Part shown: positions 1-11,752 of the stretch, piece after piece
How positions within the stretch are numbered: the stretch's first letter is position 1
How the letters are laid out: the number at the start of each line of letters is the position of its first letter
DNA from: Rhynchonema sp. JSB1_4
Taxonomy: Eukaryota; Nematoda; Chromadorea; Monhysterida; Xyalidae
NCBI GenBank assembly: GCA_030248065.1
Contig: JASAMV010000990.1
Coordinates: 58,736 to 122,735 of the forward strand
Direction: 5' to 3'
DNA: 64,000 bases
Translations under genes and position numbers: made by a program
Notes under the pieces: generated by a model
The model's input: the letters and a program-made list of their open reading frames with translations, nothing else
Databases searched by the model: none
Told to the model about the DNA's origin: nothing

Positions 1-1579
1 TCAACATCAATGTGTGCGGTGGGGTTATACAATGTTTTGGAAAGAGAAACTCGCGTTTGCACAAAAGCCGAAAATAGACGCTGGGTGGAACTTTCCTGCA
101 CCAACTGGTTACTATGTACAGCACGTATGTGTATACCATATGGAGGTTCGCAAACAGGGAAGCGAACTGGAACATTTGGCAGAGTTCACGATTCCCTGAC
201 AATACCCACATCTCATTCTTTGTGTGCACACACCAAACGAGCAACGAGTGGGTAAACATCACCACACATAAAGACGTAAAAAATCTATCATCAGCAAACA
301 TTTGTCCACAGGCCCGGCAAGTGTGGTCAAGCCCAAAAGTACTTTCCATCAGAACAAGCTGACCAGATCGGACCCAACCCTGTCCTGACTGTGACCAGTC
401 CAGGTCAAAATCCAGTCCCCGCACTGGCGCGCCCATACTGGCGTGACAAGGAAGTTTTGGACTGTGTATGTACTTCGGCTCTCTATAGGTGCAATACTAT
501 ACGACAGCAAAATCAATCAGATTTGCGCTCAATAACGCCGCGCACCGTTGGGTACTGTAGTGCGAACTGGTGGTCAGTTGGGTCCGGTCATTCTGGGCAC
601 AAAGTACACTTTGATAAAAGACGTGTGTGTCAGTATGTATGTAGCTGTACGTATACATGTAGCTTAGCTGCGGTGGTCACTCGTTGGCTTTGACAGTGAC
701 ATACAGTGTGGGGGGCACTTCCATGGCTCGTGCTCCACAGAATATCTTGGTTTCTTGCGGTTTACGTTATTACGTAGTCTCAGAATTACGCTGGTTCAGT
801 CTCAGTTCCGATTCGCGGGTTCCAGTTCCAAGAGAATCTCAACTCGTACACCGAGCCACAAGGCGCACCTTCAAGCTGTGTTTGTGGCAGCGGCATCTGC
901 TGGAGCGTTGTGCTCTTGTGTAAGCTGCACACACACACACATTTATAACACAACGCCGTATGACAGTGTCAGCGCACTGGCTGGCACAAACAAAGGCCAA
1001 CGTTAGCGCTCGCGCATATTGCAAGCTGACAAAATTATTCTCTCCTATCTGAAGGTTGCACCTACATATACACAAGTGTACAAACGCGGCACAGATACAA
1101 ACTATACAAACACATTCAAATAACATTCCCCAGGCTATCACTATCAATACCCGGCTTCGTTTTGGATACAGTATACACTGGATACTGTATCGCATCGACG
1201 GTTCAAATTGGCCACAGTAAGCTCGAAGGAGCGCTTCTCTTTGGTTGTGTGCATCTGTGGTTTAAAAAATGACACCCTCTAATTGCCTCAAACCCACATG
1301 ATCTTTAATGGTCATTTGACCCAAAAACACAACGTCAACATCGCACACTTGTTAGACCCGATCCGAAGTCAGTCAGTGACGTATACGACCCATATCCTCT
1401 CTTAATTGTCCATGCGATAATTATAGAAAGGCAAGAAGGGGTCGGATTACCAAGAGATTTGAGGAAAAGTAGGTTGTGTGGCGCACATAAAAAACAGCCA
1501 TGTACATATGTAGGTATATAACAAGCAGTTTGTCCACAAGCCTATCATGACGTCACACACAATCACGCAGATTCACATG
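1..1579. other. Intergenic, nothing identified
   Basis: I see no reading frame with convincing protein character and no RNA gene here. The stretch contains short dispersed TACAGTA/TACTGTA words and a short CA-rich tract near 930. It may hold 3' exons of the minus-strand gene that follows, but none could be recognised. Confidence 0.4.
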
Positions 1580-2188
1580 TCAAAGAAGGAAAGAGTAAGA
1601 GATTCTGAAGAAGAGAGTTGTGGCGACGGTGAGACTGACCGTGAAAGGTCGACGCGGATACGGTATCGGTGCGACGCTGCCGACTGCGTTTCGTGTTGGG
1701 ACTTGACGCAGCGGATGACTTGCCTCCGACCGAACGGGGTTGGTTGCAGACGGTGATCTTGAGTGCTGCTGACTTGGCTTTGGAACTGCCAACCTGCAAT
1801 TACGGGGAGTGTTGATCTGGGGAAATTCATCAGCAAACTTTTTGAGCGCATGTCTGGCAACATCTTTGTTGCCATGCCTAATGATGATTGTTGATATTGT
1901 TAACACAGAATCTATATTGTTGCCCACCTTTTGGGTCGGCGTCCCATCTGATGTTCGACGCAACGACTCAACACTCGATGTCGATGACTCTTTCTCGACC
2001 CTACGTCCAGCCCGTTGATGTTTCACAGAGTCATTCGAGTTGGAGTCCGACGACGAAATGCTGTCATCGCGTGGCCGAATCGGCTTGTCGAAGTTTTCTG
2101 CAATTGTTTTTTGATTTAAATTCATGGTTTCTTGTAATGTTTGCAAAAGAAAAACATCCATCTCGCAAGGACCAACCTCCATTGTCAT
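1580..2188 (-). CDS. Uncharacterised serine-rich protein (exon or single-exon gene)
   Basis: A minus-strand frame encodes about 202 residues from the ATG at 2188. The frame stays open upstream to 2338 but has no earlier ATG, so this ATG is the chosen start unless an upstream exon is spliced in. The product starts with a short amphipathic stretch (MEVGPCEMDVFLLQTLQETM), followed by a serine/aspartate/asparagine-rich linker around residues 40-80 and a second ordered-looking part containing DVARHALKKFADEFPQ. I recognise no family. The polar low-complexity linker with flanking helical segments is typical of real intracellular eukaryotic proteins, but no homology supports it. The last 20 or so codons may be read-through past a splice donor. 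It carries one copy of the 10-mer TGATGTTTCA (as its complement) in coding sequence. Confidence 0.4.
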   Translation of the reverse strand: MTMEVGPCEMDVFLLQTLQETMNLNQKTIAENFDKPIRPRDDSISSSDSNSNDSVKHQRAGRRVEKESSTSSVESLRRTSDGTPTQKVGNNIDSVLTISTIIIRHGNKDVARHALKKFADEFPQINTPRNCRLAVPKPSQQHSRSPSATNPVRSEASHPLRQVPTRNAVGSVAPIPYPRRPFTVSLTVATTLFFRISYSFLL

Positions 2189-5100
2189 CTTCGAAATAGA
2201 ACATGCTTCGGTCGCAGTTGAATGGGTGCGAATGATACCAGTATATACCGTTGTGGGCACCGGGTGAATTGCGTTGAACAGCTGTGAACGCTGTGGGCAC
2301 AAAATGATGACGACGAATTCGGGGGTTGTGTTCAGCAACTAATGAATCGATCGATTATGAATATGTGTGATGAGTATTGAACACGATCTCTTCGCTGTGT
2401 ATGTGTTATTGAGCAGGCAGGCTTTGATTCGGGCAGTTTATAGATTTGAACATACACGGCTATTCGCCAATCGCCGCGCAAATCGCTGAGACAGAGAGAT
2501 TTCGCGATTAGGAGATTTCGGATTCAATTCAACGTTGGTTGGTTCACAGAAGAAGATTTGAATAATATAACGATTATTCAAATCCGCAGTTTCAAAGCTG
2601 TTGGCTGGTTTGTTTGAGAGTTCGATTGGGAAGGCGGACAGTCACAATCAATCGATCGATCAAGGCAGCACGCAAGTGCAATCGTGTAACGATCAGAGAG
2701 TACAGATCGAAGCACCCGTTGGAATTATAAATGACGACGCTTTGGTGGTTGTTGTGATGCTCACCAAAGTGTGTGTTTGACGACTAGCTTGGATGGTGAT
2801 CGTATACACGAGAGCTTGCTGATGTTTCACCGGCTGTCCTTTAATCCCGGGATCTCTTCCTTTCTGTTTGATCTTCCTTTGGTCTTCTTCTTGTGCCTTC
2901 TTGCACTTCTTCTCACTCTCTCGCTCACGGACTGAAGATTGACAAAATAATTTTGTTGATTTTGTTGTTGCGCAGAATAAACTCGAATTCTATTTTGGGA
3001 CACAATAAATATAAAAAATTAGAGATTATTATTTAGTGTTTACGAGTCTCGCTGCGCTCTGTTTGACTTCTGTGAAAGGGCGTAAACAACCGCGCAATGT
3101 ATGGGGCCAGTTCGGGTTCTGGTACAGAATGCGGGAGCATGAACAAAGTGCGCATAGTCAAGAGTATCGTGCTACATTGTGGCAACAACAACAACATCTG
3201 TTCTCCTAACCAGCCTACAAGTGACCACCGAAAACAACCACATCAGTGCGCATTATTTACCCAAATTCAAAAATTGGCAAAAACACATGATGACGCATGC
3301 TTGCGTGCACTACAGTAGCAGCATTCCACTTTTGGGCGCGGAAACTGGTTCTCTGTCATGACACTGCAAGCAAGCATCACCTGATCAAAATACAATTCCT
3401 TGGTTTTGGTTCTTGTTTCACGGACATGTGTCATATGACCACAAAAGGAAGGTCGAAAAATAACAACGTTAAAAAAAGAAGAAAATTAGCAATAATAAAG
3501 CGACTCAACCTCAAAGCGGGACTTCCACCTTTGTGTTGTTGTCGGCAGTCAACCTTTGGGCTTAGACAAATAGGATAAGAGGGGGAGACGAGACGCGGCG
3601 TCCTTTTTTACCTGGTGAGACAAGACAGTGACACAAAAATGGGGCCTGACCGACCGTGACAGCGGGGAACGGATGTGACATCAATATAATGAAGGCGATA
3701 GATACGATTAAGCGCAAATAGATCGGCACAAAATTCGGGGTCTTTGCTTTTCGGAGCGCCGCCGAGGCTCTCAAAAGGGCACCGAAGCAAAACTCAATCG
3801 GTCTTATCGCTTATTTTGACTATAAAAGGCGTCTCCGACAAGCAGACAGACAGGTTGACATGTGAATGAATGAGAGATTATTGTTTGGATTGGGTACGCT
3901 CGTATGCTGTACTAGTAAGATTGATGAAACATCACGGTTTGAGAGACGTGCTTGATTTGTTGAAGATTAATATTTTGATTTGGACTGGACACAAAACGCC
4001 GTGCACACCACTGTCCAATGCCGGACGGTTATTCGCATGGCCTTTTGCTCGCGTTTTCTCTTCATAATCATACACTGTTGTTCGTGCACTTTTCTATTGG
4101 ATCTTATTGTTATAGACTGGACAGGTCCTCCCGGTTGGAGCCTAAGCCTGAAATAAAGCCTAAGCCTACCAGCGAGCGAAAAAAACGTGAATAATCGTCA
4201 AGGGCGAACAAACGACCCATTTCCACCTGTTTGGGGCCACGATCTTTCATATATCGCATTTATACATTTGCACCTGCTTGGACACATTGGTTGAACATGG
4301 CAACAAAGTGACTTGAACTAAGTTGATAAGATGTGGTTGCTAGTCAGGCATTTTCATTGGTGAATAACAATAACAACGACAACATCAATATTTAATGATA
4401 CACCTATGTATCTGCTAATGTTAATAGTTGTTTTGTTTGTTATCAATCACTAAAGAAGAATCGAATCTGATTTATCAACTCTTGTTCACAGAAACAGGCA
4501 GGTTCACGTCTGGGTCTTGGAAATTGTATGAGAGAAAAACAAGGTGACGTGTGATATGTGATGAGGAGAAACGACAAAAGCCATTGGGTGGAATGGATAT
4601 AGATTACAACGATTGAAATAAATAGAACGAATAAATGAATGATAGATAATACATATGATGTGTGTACGAAAATAAAACATAAATATCTGATATCCTGGAC
4701 GAAAGATGTTGCAGGCTCACAGCAACATGACGTCTGGTACATGTACTGTGTATGGGTTGGCCACGTCAACACACAAAACGAAGAAACGTACATGTATCGT
4801 ACGATTACCCCGTGTGGTTGGGTGTGTTGATGTTGCGCTGCGCAAAAATTATATTTCACAATCGAACCAACTCCAGCAGCGCATACACGAACGAAATGTA
4901 AACCTACGACAACAACAACAGCACGATGTATAAAACTGCTGCAACCAAAGCGCAGCAGGCAGAGAGCATTGACTGTGACTACACACACGCCGAGTCGGGG
5001 CCGGGCAGGCCGGTCGGTCGAGAATATTCTAAAACGCTCACTCTAAAACGGCAGGCAGGCAACGCGAAAACACACTGCTGCAGCACGCACACACGCCCGG

Positions 5101-7444
5101 TAGGGGTAGCACCCGATGGGTTTGGGTCCCGTGTCTATCCGGAACGGGAACCTGGGACCAAGCCTGACTGAGAGACTCACATTGTGCTAGAGAACGCACG
5201 TTGCCTGCGATAACAACTCATACAGTATGTACATACATACACACATAGGACATAGAAACGGGACAGAGCTGTGTTGGTGCAAGGTGCGACCACGTGGAGC
5301 TTGGGACACCAATTGGAACAGAACTTGGTACACGAAACATTGCAAAATCAAATTTTCCTCCAAATCTTGAGGAGTGAGACAAGATTGAAATCAATTTCAA
5401 TCTCATGTTCACTTCCCGGCTCCGTATTACATCGTACAGAAAAGGGTCGGTCACATATCGTTGCAAATACATATACGTATACATACATTTGGTCGCAGCT
5501 GTGCGCTGATTGGCTGCAGCCTCGGAGAGAGAAAGAGAAATTGGAGAGAAAGGAAACGGGTGTACATGTACACCCAGTAAGGCGCACATGTGCGGTACAT
5601 AGGTAGATGGTTCGGCTCAGGCGTATATTATTATATTGTGGTCCGGTCCACGGTCATATATTTATGTGACAGATTCATAGGCTCGCAGCCGGGAACAAGA
5701 ATAGAAATGGTCTTTCCTTCCGTGCGCAAAAAATGTGCTGTGTGTTTACACGTGGACATACGACGTTCGAGAACATTCTGGAAAATTCGACCAATGTGGT
5801 CACGTGATCAGGTCGACAGGTTTGAAGCATGATGTGACGAAATGTGACTGTCTGACTCACGATGGCATGACAATTATGGGAAGTACAGTATGTCGACACA
5901 ATTGCATAAACAAATAGTGGACGAGTCCCATTTTTGTACAAATGAGTCACGCACAGCCGTCGTGAGCAATTCCGAAATTACTGCCCATGGTCCCTTGAGT
6001 ACCAGTTAGATAGAACTCGAAAACATGCAATCAGGCTTGCATTTATCTTAGCGAAAACAACATCTGAAAATAAAGCAAAATGCAAATAAACATGTGGTTT
6101 ACCATTGATAATAATGAATAACAAGAGATTGGATTGGAAATGAAATTTGCCTACGGTCACAGCCACAAAAATGGAACAAGATCTGCCAAACACAGTGGCA
6201 CCTTTGGGGGCAGGGAGGCTGAGCAAACGCAAACAAATACTGTATTTCCACAAAAATATATGCACAAACCACACAAAAAACCGAAGCCAAATCCAAACTG
6301 CGTCAGTCATCGCGCGCTGTTATTTGACCCAAAACAGAGTGTGGTTTGAACGTATGAATAGATCGGTGGAGATTGTAAAAAACAGCAATTGCGCTTGGGT
6401 TGGGCCGGCCCATTACTGGGGGCTGGGATTGAGAGGAACTCAGTCGCAGAGTTGGGTTTCATTCTGCGCCTTTGTGGTACACTTCGAATCACAACGCAGA
6501 GAGATAAATCAATGCTCTTTGCTGTATTGTTTGTGGTGACTGTCGAAAGTCGCATTACTATGTGATTTCGCAGAAGTTTCAATTTTCATCTGATTTGTTA
6601 GGCAAAACACAGAAACGATTTGTGCAGAACTCTAAACATTTTTACCAGCAGTTCGGTAAATGTCGATCTTACATAGCAAGCGTGGGTGCCGCAACGCCCA
6701 CTCACCCACGCACTTCGCACTATCAATAAGCAACGGCAATGACATTTAGCAATTGCATCAGTTTTGTTTTCAAAAAACTTCTTATCATAAAAACAGCGTG
6801 AATGCAGCAGGTACACGTAGATACACGTAACAGTTACAGACGTGGCAACCGTTGGCAGCCAATTTGTATGAATTCGTTGTTTTTTATATACAGTCATTGT
6901 ACGGCACGCATACAGATTTTGAAGCATCACAATGCCTGGGCTTGTGTGACGCGCGGGCTCCTCTCCAGCAAAAGAAGGGGAGTGAAAAGTTTTGGGCAGA
7001 TTTTGAGTGTCCGAATTTTGGTGCAGTCTAGCCTGTTCATAGTGACGTTATCGGGACCCGGCATTTTTTGGTCAATGCTCACTCTATTAAATGATAGTTC
7101 GGGGTTGTAACTGCAACTTGGGGACTAAAATGTGGATATCGTTGAAGAACACATCACAATTGAACTCTTCTCCCATGGTTCAACTTAGGTTTTCTCTACC
7201 TACTACTGCCAGTTTTTCTACTGAACATATTGGAGTTCGTTATCAAAAGTTGAGCAAATGCTGTACATTCGTGCCGTTCCCGCTGCATTATTTCAAATCG
7301 ACGTATATATCCAAAACTATAAAATCATCCCATATTTTACAAAAAATTATTTAAAAATAAAAATTTTAAAAAATTTTTTTTTTTCTTATATAATAATTTT
7401 AATCATACAAATAAAAAAAAACTACAAAACCACCCAAAAAAAAA

Positions 7445-7480
<36 letters not shown>

Positions 7481-7956
7481 TACTTACTTATACTGTATAC
7501 TGTAGTATAATGTAGCGATAGTTGTGCTTGTGCACCCACAACAACAGCCACAGACTGTGGCGTCAGTTGTTTTGGCCCCACGCGCTCTGATTTTGGCAAA
7601 AACACAATTCGCAAAGAAAAAACAAGACCAGCTGCTGCTCCTGTGGGTGATTATGTTCATTGAATGACGTTAAGAGGTCCACGTCAGCGGCAATCTGTAT
7701 CTTAAGAGCAACAAAAACGCCAGTTTATGAATGTTACGTCGACTGCACTGAAAAACATAGTAAAAATTCAGACAAAACAATTTTACGCTTTGCTTGCTTT
7801 GGCGTTTATCAGTTTTTGGAGCAAAAATAAAATAACAGGAAGTTGAAAAAATGATTGATAAGCAAAATAGGATATCCTCCAAATCTTCATTTGTCAACTC
7901 AGCTGTGAGCTCTCATTGGAGGAACCCACCTTCGACTATCGTATCGTGTGCAGGTA
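2189..7956. other. Long gene-poor region
   Basis: No supported gene. The first 750 bases upstream of the preceding minus-strand frame (to about 2950) would be its promoter and 5' UTR. Copies of TGATGTTTCA sit at 2820-2829 and, reversed, at 3925-3934. Telomere-like GCCTAAGCCT words occur near 4140-4170. An A/T-rich tract with a run of over 30 adenines lies at about 7340-7477. TACAGTA/TACTGTA words recur throughout. Confidence 0.4.
7446..7477. repeat. Long poly(A) run
   Basis: An almost uninterrupted adenine tract at the edge of a 100-bp A/T-rich segment. It could be the tail of an old retroposed sequence on the plus strand, but no coding remnant is recognisable upstream. Confidence 0.7.
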
Positions 7957-8140
7957 CATATACTCTGGCAATTCTTTTGGGAGAAACTTTTCAACCGCGT
8001 TGCCTGATCCGTAAAGCGCATTATGCGTGCACTGGCTACAGAGGTCACGTGACCGCTATAGCCAGTGCACGCATCATGCGCTTTACGGATCAGGCAACGC
8101 GTTTGAAAAGTTTCTCCCGAAAGAATTGTCAGAGTATACA
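7957..8140. mobile_element. Palindromic foldback element (MITE-like)
   Basis: Two arms of about 92 bases are reverse complements of each other with about 93% identity, meeting at a perfect 12-base centre (GGTCACGTGACC, 8043-8054). The arms align without indels from 7957/8140 to the centre, and weaker similarity continues about 12 bases further out on both sides. As a consequence the two strands encode nearly the same peptide. No open frame of its own and no clear target duplication were found. Best explained as a small foldback or MITE-type element; a long hairpin in RNA is the expected product if it is transcribed. Confidence 0.75.
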
Positions 8141-11125
8141 CGTGTGCAAAACCAACAAGCAGCTGCCACGGGGGCGATGATACGCAGATGGTTGTGCTGT
8201 AAATTTACAAAAATATGTAGTTTGGTGTATACCAGAGGACTATATATATACATAAGCTTTCCTTGCACTAAAAGCTGAGTAGTGTTCCTATGCACTTGAC
8301 TTGACTGTATTTTATAAGCTGCAGCTTCACACGCAGTTCCGCAAATGGCTCTTGACTTACATGCATACATATACTGTAGGCGTGGAATGATAAAACAGTG
8401 GCTCATGGCACTATCCAGAATTTATTGCTGAGCACAAGTTACAAGACAGACTTATTAATTTTCGGCAATTTAGGGGTTGTCAAATATTTAACATCTACAG
8501 TATGACTATAATACCGACGGTATGCATTGCAATATTTTCGTGTTTTTCAAGACGCAAATTTTTAAAAAGCAATGTGACTGTCAACTTTTCGCGTATTGAC
8601 AGCTTTACGAGCGAAAATCGTTCCGTGTAAAAAACAAATGCAGAACTCGGCCGATTAATATAAAAATGCAAATTTTTTTTTCGTTAAATGTCCGTTTTTA
8701 TGTGCGTGTCAGAACGCTTATGAGTACATACAGTAATCCAAACACATTTTCAACTTACTGTGATCCCACAGATTGCCTGATGTAACAAGGATGGAGACGT
8801 TACTGTACGACAGAATGTAGCGTTGTGCTGTTGTGTGCGTATACGGCCAAAGTGCGGCTTTTTTTTCGAAGCTTCATCAAACATCAAAGACTGTCTATCA
8901 AAAAACACCGACAGTTTTTTTCTGAACCTTGTTCATTTCAATAACACTCAGTGTAATTTAAAATTTGGGGACGCAGCAAAATTATTACAATAATTTTTTT
9001 ACATTTCATCGCATTTTCGACCTGCCTGTTGGCGGAATATTGCGAAATGTTGGTAATGTACCGTACACCCATTCAAACTCACGTCTGGGAAGCAACATTA
9101 TTGAAAACCCAGAAATTCTGTGTTCAGCTGACGCCAGACCTTGATGAAGAAACAACGTTTTGTGCCGCTACACCAACACCAACAAAACTTTAAGTGGGAT
9201 CGTTGCTCATGTGGTTTTGCAGCAGTGTTCAAGCAAATCGTTTCCATTCAATGTGTGTGTGTTGTGAGTTCCACGCCGATTTGTGATCAGGACTCCAATT
9301 AAGCTTGAACGTACATACATTACAGCTACAAAGTATGTACCAACCGACCTTTAGACACTTTTAGTACGATAAGATCTCCACCCTGCCCAGTTTCACACAA
9401 TACAGCGGATCACTATTTTTGGCACTTGAATATCGTCCGACGCTATTTGCCTCGAAGCATCGTATCCATCCGCCTGGTGCATTCCCCAGACTTGGCATTG
9501 TTTGCTAGAGACATCGTCAACTTGAAAATTATAGACTGATATTGAAAAAACTACGTAGTCGAAAGAAATGTCGTAGACGCACGTCGTAGACGAACCTCAT
9601 TACTTGTTGTGCTCGCCTGTGGCCACACTGCGTTGACGAGCTGTGCCAACGACTTGTGTTGACGACATTCAGCCAAAAATAATAACAAGCAATACAAAAC
9701 AGGTCAATGCTTGCGTGACACAAATTTATGACTTGTACAGTATGGGCACTTACCCATAGGCAGTGGGGCGCTGCTTATGTACATATATTTGTGCGTTATT
9801 TACGTATGTACTGTAGTTCGTTTTTAAGCTTGAAAACACAGAGCGATAGAGAGATTGGTTGACGTTTCCGAAGATGATGGCAGCTATAGCACCTACTGTA
9901 TGTAAAGCTAAATCGGTTGCGACTGGTGTGGTAAATTTCCACAATTTGCGAGCTCAACTTAATTTATACTATGTATCTTATATATACTGCACGTACAGAT
10001 CCAAGACAAGTGCGTGCGACTTGATCACGAATCACAATGATTAATACCGACCGCCTTGTCCAAGCGTGGTATACACCTACACAATATCCTTATGCCACTA
10101 TTCTTTGTGTGAGGGTATAGCATGCCAATGTGAATTCGTATATGTATGTATGTATGTATGTACCTGGTATTTGTTGCATTCACAATGAGTTAGGATGATT
10201 GAACTGTTATCTGACGAAGCGCGCACGATTGTGCTTCGAACTGATTGGAGACTTGACTTTGATAAACCCAGCGACAACAAGCATCATAATGCCAGTGGTA
10301 TTCAATGAATTTCTTATGCGTTTTGAGGGGTTCGAGGATAATTGTCAAGCATCACGTGTATACTACATCATTATGCGCATGAGGTGGCCAACTTTATTCG
10401 TATCATTCTTGCGTGGCGCACAACCGCTGTTCGTTTATTTTGGGATTTTCACATGAGGAAACTCTCAACCTAACCTAACAAACGGGTATATTGCAAGAAA
10501 GTTCTACGGTACATTTGCATGTCCGGTTCATTGATAAGCTTGATTCATAATTATAAATACCCTCTGCTTAGAAGACGACCATGTAATTACATTATGTCAA
10601 TTTTTGGTATTATGAGCGAGCGTGGAACCCTGCGCTTGATATCCTTTCCGTTTCTTCCCAAAGCGCGGTCTACAGAAACGGATTTACCTAAACCTATGTA
10701 CATACCTGAGCATAGACCTAAATCAGTCGGTCACTGCTTTTTTGAAATCAAACTATGGCCCAAATGGCGCAAATTCTCGAAAGTTTCACCGCCACCGATT
10801 CCGCAACAGCGTATTTGATTTGATTATGACGCTCTTGATCTCGGTGCCTAAAGCGTGCCTGCGTTGAACAACCCTGCTGCAACAAATTGAGGTCAGCTGC
10901 AGGTTGTCGCATCGCAACCGCCTTCGAGAATTTGGGCCAATATCGTCAACTATACAACCTACTGTTGTATTGTCTGAGTGTGATACTACAGAGTGAACAT
11001 AATAAGAGGAACTATTGTATATGTGTAGCTGACACCTATACAAGTATTCTGACCACTGAGTGCAGAAGTTCTCGCGTTGCAGACATTATAATCGCATTCA
11101 ACCAAGGCGCCAAGCAGACGGCACC
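8141..11125. other. Intergenic region
   Basis: No supported gene. It holds a (TATG)n microsatellite at about 10139-10161 and many TACAGTA/TACTGTA words. The last few hundred bases would contain the promoter and 5' UTR of the neuropeptide-like gene. Confidence 0.4.
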
Positions 11126-11344
11126 ATGAATATGCCATCTATGCTCCTGGTCGTTCTCCTGCTCGCAACCAGTACCATCAGCTATGGTCGTTGTTTCTCC
11201 GTTTTCCCTTTCAATTCAGGGAATAATCAACAGTTCGTCAGTGAACAGACGTCAGGTGACTTGCAAAATGTGGTCACATGTGCCAGTGGCCGGAACGGAA
11301 ATCTAATATGTGCAAGACAATTGGGTAGATTGCGGTTTGGATAG
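11126..11344 (+). CDS. Putative secreted RFamide-type neuropeptide precursor
   Basis: A 72-residue uninterrupted frame. Residues 1-21 form a classic signal peptide (short N-terminus, then LLVVLLLATSTISYG). The mature part carries cysteines in RCF, VTC and LIC, and the protein stops directly after GRLRFG. A C-terminal RLRFG is the hallmark of peptides matured to RLRF-amide, the glycine being the amide donor, as in insect short neuropeptide F and nematode FLP peptides. The last two cysteines are nine residues apart and could close a disulphide ring ahead of the amidated tail. It is a single-copy precursor with no dibasic cleavage site directly before the terminus, which is unusual for FLP genes. 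The signal peptide and terminal motif are seen directly; the hormone function is inferred. A candidate peptide receptor lies 46 kb away, but pairing them would be speculation. Confidence 0.6.
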   Translation: MNMPSMLLVVLLLATSTISYGRCFSVFPFNSGNNQQFVSEQTSGDLQNVVTCASGRNGNLICARQLGRLRFG

Positions 11345-11752
11345 ACTGCACAGTATTTATTCACTACATGACATGAAGTATACCAATACTTGTTCTGTTG
11401 GAAATCGGGAAAGTACATTTAGTGCAGAGGTTTAATTTTGGTATGCTTGTTTCAATTGCCGATCAGTACGTGTGTTCAGTTGAGCAAGTTGCAATGTTTT
11501 CCAGTTTGCTCATATCTGAGTGCTTCTGGGACCGTTTTTATCGATTTTGTTGAGCTGTTGTTAACGAGGAAACGTCTGAGTGATAAAAGGAGTATTTTTT
11601 ACCATTGTGTTTATCGTTGATTCAGGTTGACACAGTATTTCAAGAGTTCGAAAAAGGATTTAAATTACAGTTAAAAATACACAAAAATAGACGAATGTAC
11701 TAGAATAGACCTTTTGAAAACGAGCACAATTATGAGGCAAGGCACAACAAGT
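11345..11752. other. Intergenic between convergent genes
   Basis: This 0.4-kb spacer separates the 3' end of the neuropeptide-like gene from the 3' end of the acyl-CoA ligase gene on the other strand. It should contain both 3' UTRs. No repeat or extra gene was seen. Confidence 0.5.

Noticed and set aside
7851..8180. Two similar proteins on opposite strands near 8 kb
   Set aside because: They arise because the DNA is a palindrome; neither has other evidence of coding.
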